Assembly (NCBI GenBank): GCA_963422465.1
Contig: OY730169.1
Span: 5,270,001-5,334,000 of the forward strand
Length of the DNA: 64,000 bases
DNA from: Lichina pygmaea
Taxonomy: Eukaryota > Ascomycota > Lichinomycetes > Lichinales > Lichinaceae
Direction: 5' to 3'
The notes below the pieces were generated by a model that had not been told where the DNA came from, did not search any database, and worked only from the letters and a program-made list of their open reading frames with translations. Positions 26,483 through 38,417 of this stretch are shown one piece after another (within the stretch, counting starts at the first letter, position 1; the number at the start of each line of letters is the position of its first letter). Made by a program: the position numbers and the translations under genes.

Positions 26483-27627
26483 TACCCGAGCTCGAGTATC
26501 AACGACGGCCATGGGTACCACGCTCCTCGGCGGCCGTGAGGGGTGGCCCAAACCCATTCACCTTGCCACAAGCTGACATGAGATATCGAGACAGACAAGC
26601 ACGATACCGACCATCGGTCTCGACATCGGGCAAAGACCTATTACGCATGTGGTAGAGAGACCACTTGATAGCCGCAAATCGAGGTGTGCGAGATACCGCC
26701 ATTGCGTCCCTTTGTAAAGCCAGAGTTAGCATAGGAAGCGTATGAAAGATCCTCCACCTTGCAAGCTGTGGGCAGAGCTCCGTTCAGACTTTGCCTTGAA
26801 CCTCATGCTCGACCTGCGCCCTGCAGAAGCTACAGGAGTGTAACACGCGGTTGAACGAAGTCGGATTACCAGAGCATGGGAGGTTTCTTCATAACGGTAG
26901 CCCATCAACACCTGCAGGCATGTAGAAAAAAGGGATATGTACGGACCTCTTTCCTAAGAATGCACGACAGCGCAAGAAAAGAAGAGGTACTGTAGCTCTT
27001 ACACTCGGCATGCCACTATCGGCAGGTAAAATCAGAATGTTCCATGACCTAGGTCGTCATCGCATCATGGGGAAGCACAACTAGCCGAAGCCAGGGCCCT
27101 CGTGATGACGGTTTTAGACTGGAGAACTTTTTCATCTCGACGCACGCTACGGAATCGTCAGCCTCGTGGAGTTGATTGTGTATGAAGCTGTCGATGATTT
27201 GAATTGGTGGTCTTGTTTGCCAAAAGGTCGGTAGTGGCGCCCGTTCCAATATGAGCTTGTCACCTGGATTACGTAATCGATGGATGAGATCTCCCGCTCT
27301 CGCACTACTTCTATAAGTACCGGTAAGAACCGAAGCCATCGCAAAGCAAAGCTAGAAACACTCTGAAAACACCCAACACTCCCTTGACAAGATCAGCACC
27401 TGATTTCTCGGCAGTATCCCCTCGCTGTAGCTACTAAGAAAGCGCACATCGTTGGTCACAACAGGCTTCCATTCATCTAGTGCTTTTCGAGTCCTTCATC
27501 CGAAGAGGGTTGTCCGCACCAGTCGCGATCAGAGCTTCCTCACTCCGAGCGCTCGCTTCAATCAAGCTAGCGGCGATCGGAAGCCGTCGGTCTTCTCGCC
27601 ATACAGTACATCAACGACTTTCACAGA
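26483..27627. other. Intergenic region
   Basis: No gene I can support. A minus-strand frame at 26111-26557 is the shadow of the Cys-rich gene. Contains the promoter and 5' leader of the following eIF4E-type gene. Confidence 0.5.
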
Positions 27628-28834
27628 TGGATAGCAGCAGTCTCTGGGCGCGCCGAAGCAAGTAAGTGTTCTGGAATGACCAGCACCTGCCCGCGCCTGA
27701 CTCTAAGCGCTGACTCCGTGGCGCTAGCTCCGGAAAGTTGTCCTTGTCCACTCAGACGGATGGAAATCCTTCCCATGAAAGCCCAATACGCGACTTCGGT
27801 GTCGCAAGGCGGCTCGGTGGGGCAGGTTCCTCTCATGGAAAAGCCAACCCGTTCAATGCGCTGCAACCCGTCACTAGCGCGGGGGTAGCTTCTCCCAGCT
27901 CTGGCGCTTCGTCTGCGTTTGGCCTCGGCTCTGGTGCTTTCGCGTCGTTTGGATCAGCCAAGACGCCCAAGTCGCCAGGAAATGCCCTGGACTTTGCCGG
28001 AGCCGCGGCTGGCAATGCCGCGACACCTTCCCCCGGTCCAGAAAGAGGAAGCAGAGACAGTGCAGCCGATCCGCCAGGAGGAAAGGTTCGAATGAAAGCA
28101 TCCTCTTCATCTCTTACGAATTTGATAACGGCCAACCTACCAGAGCACCCGCTGAAATATTCGTGGGTCGTTTGGTATCGGCCACCAACATCCAAGTACT
28201 CGGACTACGAAAAGTCGATGATACCCTTGGCATCGATGTCGACGGTCGAATCGTTCTGGACCGTATACACCCATCTCAAGCGCCCTTCGTCCTTGCCTTC
28301 CATCTCAGACTATCATTTCTTCAGAAAGGGCATACGCCCGGTCTGGGAAGATCAAGAGAACCGAAAAGGCGGGAAGTGGATAATGCGGTTCAAGAAGGGC
28401 GTATCCGATCGATATTGGGAGGATTTACTGCTTGCTATGATCGGGGATCAGTTTGCCGAAGCGGCTGAGGAGGTCTGCGGTGCTGTGCTAAGCGTCCGCG
28501 GCGGCGAAGGCATCCGTGCTGGTGAGGATGTCCTTAGCGTGTGGACGAGGATTGATGGAGGAAGAAATATCAAGATCCGGTAGGGCTGCACCTTTCGAAC
28601 TTCGTCGACGACCGCTAACGAGAGCGTCCCTCTTGAAATAGAAAGACAATCAAGCGCCTCCTCGCCTTCCCTGCCGATACGAACATTGTGTGGCGGAGCC
28701 ACGACGAGAGCATCGCGCAGCGGTCAGCCATAGATCAAGCGCGGCAGGAGAAGAGAGATGCAAACGCCGGTGACAGGCGGAGCAGCCATCACGCCAAGGA
28801 AGATGGAGGACTCGAAAAACACCGAGCGTCCTAG
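27628..28834 (+). CDS. eIF4E-family cap-binding protein, 4EHP (class II) type
   Basis: Exons 27628-27662, 27728-28579 and 28642-28834; 359 residues. N-terminal 140 residues are low-complexity (S/G/P/A, FGLGSGAFASFGSA). The core begins HPLKYSWVVWYRPP and continues SKYSDYEKSMIPLASMSTVESFW, YHFFRKGIRPVWED, KGGKWIMRF, RYWEDLLLAMIGDQF, EVCGAVLSVR, VLSVWTRIDG. The second cap-stacking Trp (PVWED) is present. The first position is Tyr (DYEKS) rather than Trp, counting 17 residues back from the FW of VESFW; this is the 4EHP signature. Such proteins bind cap weakly and usually repress or tune translation. The C-terminal tail is charged (ARQEKRDANAGDRR). Regulation is not evident from sequence. Confidence 0.9.
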
Positions 28835-30633
28835 TCAACCCTCCGAAGTCACACATTTCTTCCCTCAGCTCAGTCTTCACAGGGGTTTGAGCCTTTTCCT
28901 CATTCGTTGTTTTCGGTTATACTTGCAAGCGTCGCGTCAGATGACCTTTACGAGACATAGCGCAGCGGATGTATATGTGAATTTGTTCTTGTTCTCTTGG
29001 GTTCAATCATCGATCGATCAGCGTCGGGTAGTTGAAAATTAAAAAGTGGCCATTGAAATTGATTCCCCCCAAAGCTTTCCTCATTTGATCCGATGCTATC
29101 ACACTATCAGAGGGTAGATGTTTTGCGTGCTTGACAACAGCTGCCGTTATGACTGCGGCCCTGGTACGCATCAACAAGGGCTGCAGTCGTGCAGACTAAA
29201 CCCTACCCGTGCCATGGGGGGTAATACCCCCCCCCCCATGGCACGGGTATCTACTATTTGTGTGTGGCACCTGGCCCTAAGCTCCAAGGATTGGTATGAT
29301 CGACTTGCTACTAGTATGGTATCATATTGGCCTCAGTAACATGTACTGTGAACTAAGATATCTATTACCGGTATGAGATAACGATGGTTATATCTGTGAC
29401 CGTACTGTCTTCACGCAAGTGCAGTCATTTCTCAAGTGTTGTTCTAAAGACAACGACAAGTGATCGTCGCAGTAATTAATTTGTAGGGAGTTTGAGGAGA
29501 AGTAAATTGCCGAGTACAAGGGACTGCTGCACTACTTCTAGCTTTTGCCAGGTTCTACCTCGAGATGTTCAGAAGTCACAAACTCTTACTATCCGTCAAT
29601 CGGACGGGGTTGCTTACTAATGCAACTCACTTCGTCGCACCAGCTGCGAGGCCTCAACACAGACTACCTCCCGCGCCTCGTATAGTACATATGGTCAGCT
29701 GAAACTTTTGTTGCTCCATTGAGTCGAGTAGATTCGACGAAAGAAACAAGAATTTCCATGTAGTAGCGGGCCAGCTTGCTTAGAGACTTTTGGGGGCTGG
29801 CTCGGATGAGCGTCAGCCGGCGTTGCCGCACGCGGCGCATGTCGTCAAACTCCGTGGACGACGACGACGATGAAATCGATTGAATCCAGCTCAACCTTCG
29901 CCGCTGACCCCTACTCGATACGTCCGTGTTTGAGACCGCTCTATTATGCCTCCGTCCCTCTCAAGACTGTTGATCCCTGGTGCCAATCACGTACAGCGTC
30001 CGATTTTTGAGGAGATCGGGAACCTAGGCGGCGTGGATCAAGTACCTGCTCGTGGTTACTGCTCGTGGAAACTGTTTTGTGGAACTTGCCCTAAGGCTTT
30101 GTCCGAAATTTTGCCATAGACGTCGTCTGGAGGTGTTAAGCCCTACCGGTAGCTGTGACGTTGGGTGCCTGTGCGCGCCAAGATCATAACACATGCTGTC
30201 GTTTGATTTCTCCCTCCATGAGGTACCAGCAATTTACTACATAACATCTCACGAAATGCCATTGCTTCTCCTCCTCTTCTTCTTCTTCTTCTTCTTCACC
30301 TTCGTCTTCTTTTTCTTCCAACAACAGCTCGATCACACACTGACTGCCTTCATCCAGTCTTTCCTTTGTAACTCCCCCGCCTTCACACAGCCGACATCCT
30401 CGCCTAACCTCATTTCACAGACGGTCACCATCTTCCGAGCCGGGAAGGCCGGGCAGATGGGGCAGGGGAGAGCAACCCCCAGCAGCGACGAGAAGAGGTT
30501 GCTGGGAGACTTTCAGTAAGCTCTCGCCGGCCCTCTTTCAACCGTCGAACCAAGCTCACACGGTTCATTCATCAGACAACCGGTTGATGCGGTTCTGATA
30601 GGGCCCCCTCGCGGTCCTATCCGCGCGGGCGCA
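28835..30633. other. Intergenic region with miniature palindrome
   Basis: 1.8 kb with no gene supported. Contains a 42-base TA-flanked palindrome (29206-29247) and a CTT/TTC-rich stretch (about 30268-30318). A plus-strand frame at 30193-30519 consists of L/F runs from that repeat and is not counted. Confidence 0.6.
29206..29247. mobile_element. Miniature palindromic MITE remnant (42 bases)
   Basis: Near-perfect palindrome: CCCGTGCCATGGGGGG, a short TAATA centre, then CCCCCC and CATGGCACGGG. It is flanked by TA on both sides (29204-29205 and 29248-29249). The ends match the terminal inverted repeats of the 756-base element at 53355-54110. It looks like that element reduced to little more than its two tips. 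Confidence 0.75.
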
Positions 30634-33600
30634 ATGGCCCCGTCGAACGTACGTAGGTCAAATCCCTACTGTCCACATGATGGTAACATATACAAGAAGG
30701 GCCCAAAGGGGTTTCAGCCTCTCAACACGCTGGGCTCAGACGGCAGGAGGTCGGGGGTCACCTTCGATCTCTCGGACACCGATGTCCGGCGGCGGCAGTT
30801 CAAGCGGTTTCGTCAGGCTGCCGGAGTTGACGAACTCGATCCCATAGAGATCGAGAGCGAGGACGACCTTCGCGCCGGCAAGCGCCCGAAAGGGGGCATG
30901 GAGCTCGTGGCGGTGAGCATTGCACTTCCAACTCATCGCAGATGGCGGGGTTCTGATGTCGGGCATTACCTGGTACAGCCTGCCAGGGCCACGTCTCGGG
31001 ACACGAAGGGGCCGCAGAGGCGGCCCCTCCTGGACCGAGAGCCTCGGCATGGCAGCAACCCGTCCTGCCACGTGGAGGACGTTGGGAAGATGCTGCTCTC
31101 ATCTCTCTCATCCGACGTCTCAAAGACGCGGCCGGCGACGGCCGATGAGGAGGAGGACGAAGCACTTGCCGCGCGCCAGTGGCAGGGGACTGCCAACCTG
31201 CGTCCCCCCAGAGGCGGCCGGCGATCGTCTTACTTCCAAAGCACGTTGCCAGAGGGCCGAATACGTTCGGGCGCGCGGGTGCCGGACGAGGACGCGTATC
31301 GCTTGAGCAAGCCGGGCAACGGGCCCAAAACGCGCAATCAGCGATGGACTCGGGCACAAAGCCCAGCTGCCCCGTCACAGCAGCTTCTTCTTGATGCTCG
31401 GTTGAGCCATGGCGCGAGCGCCAGGGGAGCACCGCCGTCCCCGAAGATTTCTGAAATTCAGAAGGCAGCACCGCGGCAACGCCCGGAGCGTCAGAGTCTT
31501 TATGCCGGCAGGGCCATCGACGACCCGAACGACGTGTCGATCCCGACAGGCTCTAAGCCGAGGACAACGGTCAACCTTGAGCAGACGGAATCCGTCCCGG
31601 ACTCAGTATCGACAAGGGGTGACATAGCGCCCACTCAGTTTCGAGCGAAAGGCAGAGACCGTCTCGATCGGCGAGCCCTAGAGCATCCGAATCCATCCAA
31701 GGCCGATCGTGTCACTTGCAAGATTCTAGCCCTCGGTAACAGCTGCGGCGCGACCGATAGCGAATGGCTTGATCTGTTGCCTGAATCCACGCTGATTTTG
31801 AATTTGGACGCGGACCGCATTGAGTTCAAACTCGCCTCTTTAGATGGTATGGAAGGGCGAAAGATGTTCTCGCTCGGCGATCTTCAAGGGGGAGTTAAGG
31901 CATTTGGACCGTGTGATTGTGTCATTTTGAAGATCGAGAAGGGCGAGGGAGGCCAGGGCCGATCTAAAGCTAGACAACTGGCGGTTCGATTTGCTACCGA
32001 TGACGAGGCTGCTAAACTGGTTTCCAAGCTCTCAGACAGGCCCGGCTTTGGTTGGCAAAAAATTATGCAGTAAGTGAGGTTGCAGGCTTGTGGGAAGTGA
32101 AATCGTTGAACCATCTCGCTCACCATGGTAAAGGGTCAATGAGATGAGGAACTTCTTCAATGTCGCGAAAAACAAGATGAAGGAAGATGCCATGCAGTCT
32201 GGCCCACCAATTCGATCCAATACAGCCGAGACACCGTTCGAGCCAGGCAAAAAACGGCCTGTGGCTGATAGGATTACTTTTACAACCAACAAGCGACGTC
32301 GAACTGGGGTCGATCGTGACGGATGTAGCAGTCCGGCCAAGCTTAAGAATCCGCTTCTATCCCAGGTCAACAGCGACACGCGAAGTGGGCTTCCTGCAAA
32401 GAGACATGGCACCAGATCTCAGAATCCCACAATGGCAGCCGCGCATAGCGCTCAAGCCAGAGAGGCTAAGAGCGACGAGTACGTCCTTCGGCCCGATCCC
32501 TCGAAAAGACTACTGACGATCGATACGTAGCATGTCACTTTCTGAAGGGTCGTCGCCACCGCCGCCAAAAGCTCCACGACCTGCAGAATGGACAGAGTCA
32601 GTGGTGCTCACCGTCTCGTACAGCCAGATTGCTGACAGCAGTCAGATCTGTCGTCTATCCCCCTGATGGGCCGAGGAAAGCGTCGGTCGATTGGGTGGAT
32701 CTGGGCCGTCTAGACGATGCAGAGTTCCTGAACGACAACATCATCTCGTTCTACTCCAGGTACGTCCGCTTGGTGCTCTTCCGTTCGCCCTTGGTCTGAC
32801 ATCGCCAAGGTATCTGGAGCATCAGCTCGAACAGTCAAACCCTGACGCCGCTAGACGGGTGCACATCTTCAACACCTTTTTCTACGAGAGCTTGACCAAA
32901 AATGTTCGTGGCAGAAAGGGGATCAACTACGATGCTGTTTCGAAATGGACTTCGAAGGTCGATATCTTCGATTGCGATTATGTGGTCGTCCCTATCAACG
33001 AAAAGTGAGTCTGTCTTGGATCATTCTGCATAGATAGGGACTAAAACCGCTTCTAGTGCTCACTGGTACCTCGCCATCATTTGCAATCTACCGAATCTCG
33101 TCAAATCAGGATCCGTGAGCACTTCGGACGTGATCGACATCGACGCGGTGGAGGCTCGGGGCGCCTCAAGCTGTTTTGCAGCCGACAGCAAGGCGACGTG
33201 CAGTCCTTCTGTGAGCGACTTGCATGGTATCGAACCCCATGACGCTAGGCATATTATGAGCAACGCGCCGAAGGCGGAAGCGCAGCCCGGGCGGAATTCC
33301 CTGCTTTCAGCAAATGGGGCTGCCGACCTGGCCTCGTTGCTGCAACAGCAATACTCATCGCCTCCAGAGGCAGTTCTGCGGACAGAGCGTCCCGAGATTC
33401 AGCAGCAGGACCATCCCTCTGCCAGCAAGAGCGTATCTGGCACATTGTCGTTGGCTTCTCCACTCTCGCCCTCCTTTCCGGCTGACACATCAACCCGTGG
33501 CGGCGTCGTTAACACCAGCATACTCGAGGAATCCAAGAGCGAGGCAGCCACGACGGCGGACGGCTCCAAAATGAAGGCAGCTTTCCCACGGGCAAAGCGG

Positions 33601-34686
33601 TTCGATGTCGATGAGTGAGTGCCTTCGGACTGAGTTTCACCGGAAGATGCGCTGACCAGACCATTTCACAGGCCTGCTATCATCACATTAGACTCTTTAG
33701 GATTTCAACATGCTGCGACAGCCAGACATCTTAAGGCCTATCTCATACGAGAAGCACAGAGGAAACGGCAAGTCAACATCCAAGCGGGAGACATCAGCAG
33801 TTTAGCAGCAAAGGGTCTACCGCAGCAGTCAAATTACTGTGACTGCGGGCTCTTTCTTCTCGGATATCTGGACAAATTTTTGGAGAATCCGCCGGAGCTG
33901 ATAAAACCTCTGCTTCAACGCGAAGCGTTACAAAAGGAGGACTGGCCGAACATGGACCCGAAGAGAATGAGGACCACAATTCGCGATATCTTGATCAGGC
34001 TTGGCAATGAGCAAGCCGAGGTCAAGAAGCTGGCTCGTCAGCAGCATGCTAGCTCCAGAGGCAAGCTCCACAGCAAGGAGGGCGTCTCGACTCGAAGGCC
34101 GTCCGGCCCGGCGGCCCCAGATGACACTATCAAACTGGAAGGCCAATCACATGCAGCTGCAGAGTCACGCGTCACGGACGCCGTCTTAAATGATTTGCCT
34201 GATGTCTCGATCGCTACCCCTTCGTCCGAGGGTGCTGGCAATTCAGGGCAGAAGAAAAGAAAAAGACCTTTGGATCTGACCATCGACGACAGTCGGCCGA
34301 GCGTCTCGTCGATTCAACAACACGTCTCTTCATTCTGCTCCGCGTCCGAGATTGGGCATTTGGGTGCGGACAACACTGGCCACATGCCTCACAAAGCACC
34401 GGCGACAGTTGGTGCAGACACCTTGCCACCATCGAAAAGAGCGAAGCTCGAGTCGGACGAAATTATCTTATTGTCTTCTGGGGACGGCGTCATGTCGAAT
34501 CAAGAACATCGCCCATCGCCCTGCCCGGTGGCCGAGATTGGGCGTTCGGGTGCGAACAACACTGGCCATGTGCCTCACAAAGCATCGGCGGGAGTCAGCG
34601 CAGGCAGCTCGCCAGCATTGAAAAGAGCGAAGCTCGAGTCGGATGAGGTTATCATACTGACGTCTGGGGACGGCGACCCGGCCTGA
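30634..34686 (+). CDS. ULP2: ULP2/SENP6-type SUMO protease
   Basis: Cysteine protease that trims SUMO chains from nuclear proteins. Eight exons: 30634-30912, 30979-32069, 32134-32478, 32531-32596, 32646-32759, 32810-33004, 33057-33614, 33672-34686; 1220 residues. The first intron is 66 bases, so keeping it would also stay open. The catalytic domain starts WTESVVYPPDGPRKASVDW, then DLGRLDDAEFLNDNIISFY, with His in NENAHWYLAII (about 699), Asp in IITLDSLG (about 890) and Cys in QQSNYCDCGLFLLGYLDKF (about 941). About 190 Ser/Gln-rich residues sit between His and Asp, the split-domain layout typical of Ulp2 and SENP6/7. The tail carries basic KKRKRPLDLTIDD and two tandem modules ending in acidic-flanked hydrophobic runs (DEIILLSSGDG, DEVIILTSGDG) like SUMO-interaction motifs. 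Confidence 0.92.
34327..34675 (+). repeat. In-frame tandem duplication at the ULP2 tail
   Basis: Two modules of about 54 residues (34327-34489 and 34510-34675). Each reads AEIG/SEIG, NNTGH or DNTGH, PHKA, KRAKLESDE, then IILLSSGDG or VIILTSGDG. A 23-base identical core spans the KRAKLESD codons. Each module ends in a candidate SUMO-interaction motif. Confidence 0.85.
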
Positions 34687-35813
34687 AGCGAATGGCGAGG
34701 TTGCCGCTCGCTGCGATCAGCAGAAACTATAACGAACGAGATGCCAGGGGCCCCGCGGTTTTCGACTACTACATTCTCTCCTACTTGTAACTCTTTGAGC
34801 GACTGCATGGCATGGGTTGGGTGGTTGCATAGCGCTGATTTGACGGAAGCGTTGGAGTCCCTTTCTGAGCGGGAGGACAGGACTTTGGGTGCATAGCTGC
34901 GGATCAACCTACCAAGGAGTTCCTACGTCTTGAAGCATAGGAAAGATCTAATCGAAGCAGCCGCTCATGGCCATGACAATGCGTGTAGTTCGAACATTTG
35001 CTCTGTCGGTGTACGTCGTTTCATCTGAAAAAGGAAATTGAAGCCACAGAACGAAATAGAAGTCATCAGTCGTCGAGACGATCAAAGCAAGATCAAGCCA
35101 AGATCAAGCCAAGATCAAGCCAAAACACAAAGTCCCGCCGACAAGATAGAAACAAGTGCGTCCCAGCCCGGCGGCTTTCCAGTGCAGAACAACAGATCAC
35201 AGACTTGACGCGGTGCAGATCAATTCCCCGAGATGGCAGCCACTTTGAGATTCCCGTGCTGATGATAAGACCCAGACACTCGTGGTCCTTCCACAGCCTG
35301 CTCAAGTCTCAGGAAACTAGCAAAGCCCGCGGCAGACGTCAATTCCACACCGGTCGCCCCACGCGATGTCCAAGCTGATAACACCTCGACAAGCAAAGAC
35401 GATAGACTCCACCGTTCCGGTAGACTGTTGCCAGAAATGTTTCGGAATCGCAGAAATGACCTGAAGGCAAGCGTATGCCTTGGGATGGAGCGACGGAAAC
35501 AGTCGGCAGGGATGTGCGCATCTCTTCTGATGGCAGTCGTGAGGAGCGTGTTGAACGAGGACGACAGCCGTGGGGTGTGTTGCAGGAAGAGCGTTGGAGG
35601 AGACGGTCTTCAGGGATCGGAGAGGATGCTTGCCAGAGGTGTTCCGAGATGGTGAGGTGCGACGGCCAGGAGACTGATGAACGACCTTTCTCCCCAAAAC
35701 CCGATCAACATTGTCTTGAGACATGTCGCTAAATGCTTGCAGAGCTCCGCGAGGGGGTTTTCTGTCGCGTCGTTGCAAGTTTGCGGGCCTGTCTTCAGAT
35801 CCCGATCACGGCA
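34687..35813. other. Intergenic region between ULP2 and the broken NLR gene
   Basis: 3' flanks of two convergent genes. Includes three tandem copies of an 11-base unit (AAGATCAAGCC, about 35090-35122). A long minus-strand frame at 35317-35778 is not recognised and lacks any motif. Confidence 0.55.
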
Positions 35814-38412
35814 TCAGGAGGACTGAGCGGCTGCGCTGGTAGTCGGACGCCGAGGTGTTTTCACTGCGTCATATTTTTGAAGCAAGCCCGCGATGTTGGA
35901 ATGGCGTCGGGCTTGAGCAGCTCTAAGGGAATTGCCAAAATGTCCTCTCTGAAGATTAGGATCTACACCGTGATTCAAGAGCAACTGCACAACAGACTTA
36001 TGGCTATTGCAAGATGCAGCCTGCAGGGCAGTGCCTTATCTTCCTCCCTGAAGATTAGGATCTGCACCATGATCCAAGAGTAACTGCACAACAGTCTCCT
36101 GGCCATTGCAAGATGCAGCCTGCAGGGCAGTGCTATATCTTCCTCCCTGAAGATTAGGATCTGCACTGTGATGCAAGAGCAACTGTACAATAGCCTTGTG
36201 GCCATCACAAGATGCAGCCTGCAGGGCAGTGCCATAAATTTCTCCTTGAAGATTAGGATCTGCACCCTGATCCAAGAGCAACTGCACAATAGCCTTATAG
36301 CCATTGTAAGATGCAGCCTGCAGGGCAGTGCCAGATTCTTCTCCCTGAAGATTAGGATCTGCACCGTGATTCAAGAGCAACTGCATAACAGACATAAAGC
36401 CATGATAAGATGCAGCCTGCAGGGCATTGTTATAATATCCTTCCTGAAGATTAGAATCTGCACCGTGCTTCAAGAGCAACTGCACAACAGCCTCATGGCC
36501 ATTAAGAGATGCAGCCTGCAGGGCAGTGCTATATCTTCCTCTCTGAAGATTAGGATCTGCACAGTGATCCAAGAGCAATTGCACAACAGCCTTATTGCCA
36601 TCTTGAGATGCAACATGCAGAGCAGTGCCACGATATCCTGCCTCAAGGTTAGGATCTGCACCATGATCCAAGAGCAACTGCACAACAGCCTTATTGCCAT
36701 CTTGAGATGCAGCATGCAGAGCAGTGCCATGAAATCCTTCCTGAAGATTGAGATCTGCACCATTCTTGATTGATACCTCTACAATCTCGGACAGTGATAG
36801 CAAGCATGCGTAATATAATAGTGAAGCCACATCACCTAAAGTCTTATCTAATTTGGGACTGCCCCAGCTGTCTCTGTTGTAGATTCTTAGCCAACTCAGA
36901 AAGCAAGCATTCTTGTCATTGTTGAAAAGAGCTTCTGCTAGCTTCATTGTCAGGCTGTCAGAGGCGTGATAGTATCCCTGTTCTGGGTGTCCTTGTACGA
37001 AGTGTTGTGGCCAGTGCTCAGCTATGTATCAAAGTAACAGATGCTCTTCCAGTATTTGGTGGGATAGAGAATCGGGTTGATCCAGCAAGAGAAGATACAA
37101 GAGACATGTGTCAACAATGAATCTGTGAGCCTCAGATTCTTTGATGGCAAATTCAGAGCATGCGCTGTTCTGGATACATGTTGAAACAAGATATTCCTTG
37201 ACAGAGTAGTGTGCAAATCTGATCTCCTTGCCCTTGTAGGTATCAACAGTTGTAAGCAAACTGCTGCAGATGTCCAGTAACTTGTCAGGTGTCTGAAACA
37301 TCTTTTGTGTGTCAAGGGAGCATTGGTCCAGCTGCAGTATTGCAGCTTTGGTGACCTCCTCAATAAGCATCAGTCTCTCCAAAACAACCAGCCATTGAAA
37401 GGCAGCACAGGCTCTTGCTGCATAATTTGGATTGATCCTCTTCAGAATTTGTTTGTACATCTTGTCCAGTGTTGGGGGCAAATCCTTCAAGGCCTTGTCA
37501 AGGTCATCCTGTGTGTGGCATTCACGTAGAGTCTCTATCTGGCAGTAGACCCAACAAAACCTTAAAGTAAATTCAGCCCAATGATCACGCAAGAGAGGAT
37601 AGCAGGCTGCCTACATGCTGTCAGCACCCTTAATCAAGTTGCTCTCAATGTTGTGTTTAGCCAAGTCTGACTATTTGCTCAGAGACCAATCTGCAGTGAT
37701 ACTGCTTTGAACATACAGCTGTATGTCATGATTGATCCCCACCCCTTGCACTGAGACCCACGTGGCTGCCAGTTGTTCCATGCATTCTTTGATTTCAGGT
37801 TCTTCGCGGCTGGCTGCTAAGATGTGCAGTCTCTCAATCCCTTGGGAGCTGATGGCAGCCACCATCTTTCCCAGGAATCCCCAGTCAGAGCACTTGTCCA
37901 AGGTGTCCACAACAATGTAAGTGTCCGCAAAACTCTCTGCCACAGAAGGCAAGAGTGTCACTAGTTTCTTGATATCTGGCTGATGCTTCCCCTTCAACTG
38001 ATCATACAGACTCTGAATCCCATCCGGGAGCTGTTCCCACTTGTCGCACAACTGCACAACAATAGACCTCACAAAGTTGGCTACCTGTTGCTTTTTGTGG
38101 TCGTTGAAATCAAAGTAGAAGTATGCCAACACACGTGTGTGATCACTCTTGCATGCTTTTTCCAGTGTGTCTATCGTGGTCAAGCTATGCAACGTAAGTC
38201 TCTCAGCAACCACCAAACTGAGGATTCTGACTGCTACCTGAGGATGGTCTTGCCACTACCAGCTGCAACTATCATTAGTACCTTGTCCACTTGATGGCCA
38301 AGAAACATACCAAGCCTGTGAAGCCACAGGAAGCTCTTAGACACTGTTCTCCAGAAGTGAAAATCAGGTGAGTCCACAAACCAGCTTCCAGTACTTGACT
38401 TGTGTTGTTGGC
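35814..38412 (-). pseudogene. NLR-type (NACHT-ankyrin) gene, 3' portion, broken
   Basis: C-terminal two thirds of a STAND/NLR-type gene, the fungal class tied to non-self recognition and regulated cell death. Order on the minus strand: family-typical pre-NACHT segment (STGSWFVDSPDFHFW) next to the retrotransposon edge; Walker A AGSGKT (about 38246-38263); FYFDFNDHKKQQVANF; Walker B-like TYIVVDTLDKC (about 37890-37925); winged-helix segment (LKDLPPTLDKMYKQIL, RFAHYSVKEYLVS); then about nine 33-residue ankyrin repeats ending near 35960 and a short tail (stop at 35814). Several in-frame stops break the frame besides the 6.6 kb insertion, so it is a decayed gene. The first portion lies beyond the element at 45069-45739. 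Base composition is more AT-rich than neighbouring genes. Confidence 0.85.
35960..36770 (-). repeat. Ankyrin-coding tandem array, 99-base period
   Basis: About eight to nine units encoding the pattern TALQAASxNGxxAVVQLLL then HGADPNLQ. Several units are nearly identical at the DNA level (the AAGATTAGGATCTGCACC block recurs on the plus strand), a sign of recent duplication or homogenisation. Confidence 0.9.
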
Positions 38413-38417
38413 AAGCT

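Noticed and set aside
30193-30519. Plus-strand open frame with long Leu/Phe runs
   Set aside because: Produced by a CTT/TTC repeat upstream of the SUMO protease gene; no motif and poor composition.
35085-35122. Three 11-base tandem units as a CRISPR-like array
   Set aside because: Units are contiguous with no spacers, and the genome is eukaryotic; it is a simple tandem repeat.
36168-36773. Plus-strand open frame of 201 codons
   Set aside because: Mirror of the ankyrin array on the opposite strand; its periodicity comes from the 99-base repeats.
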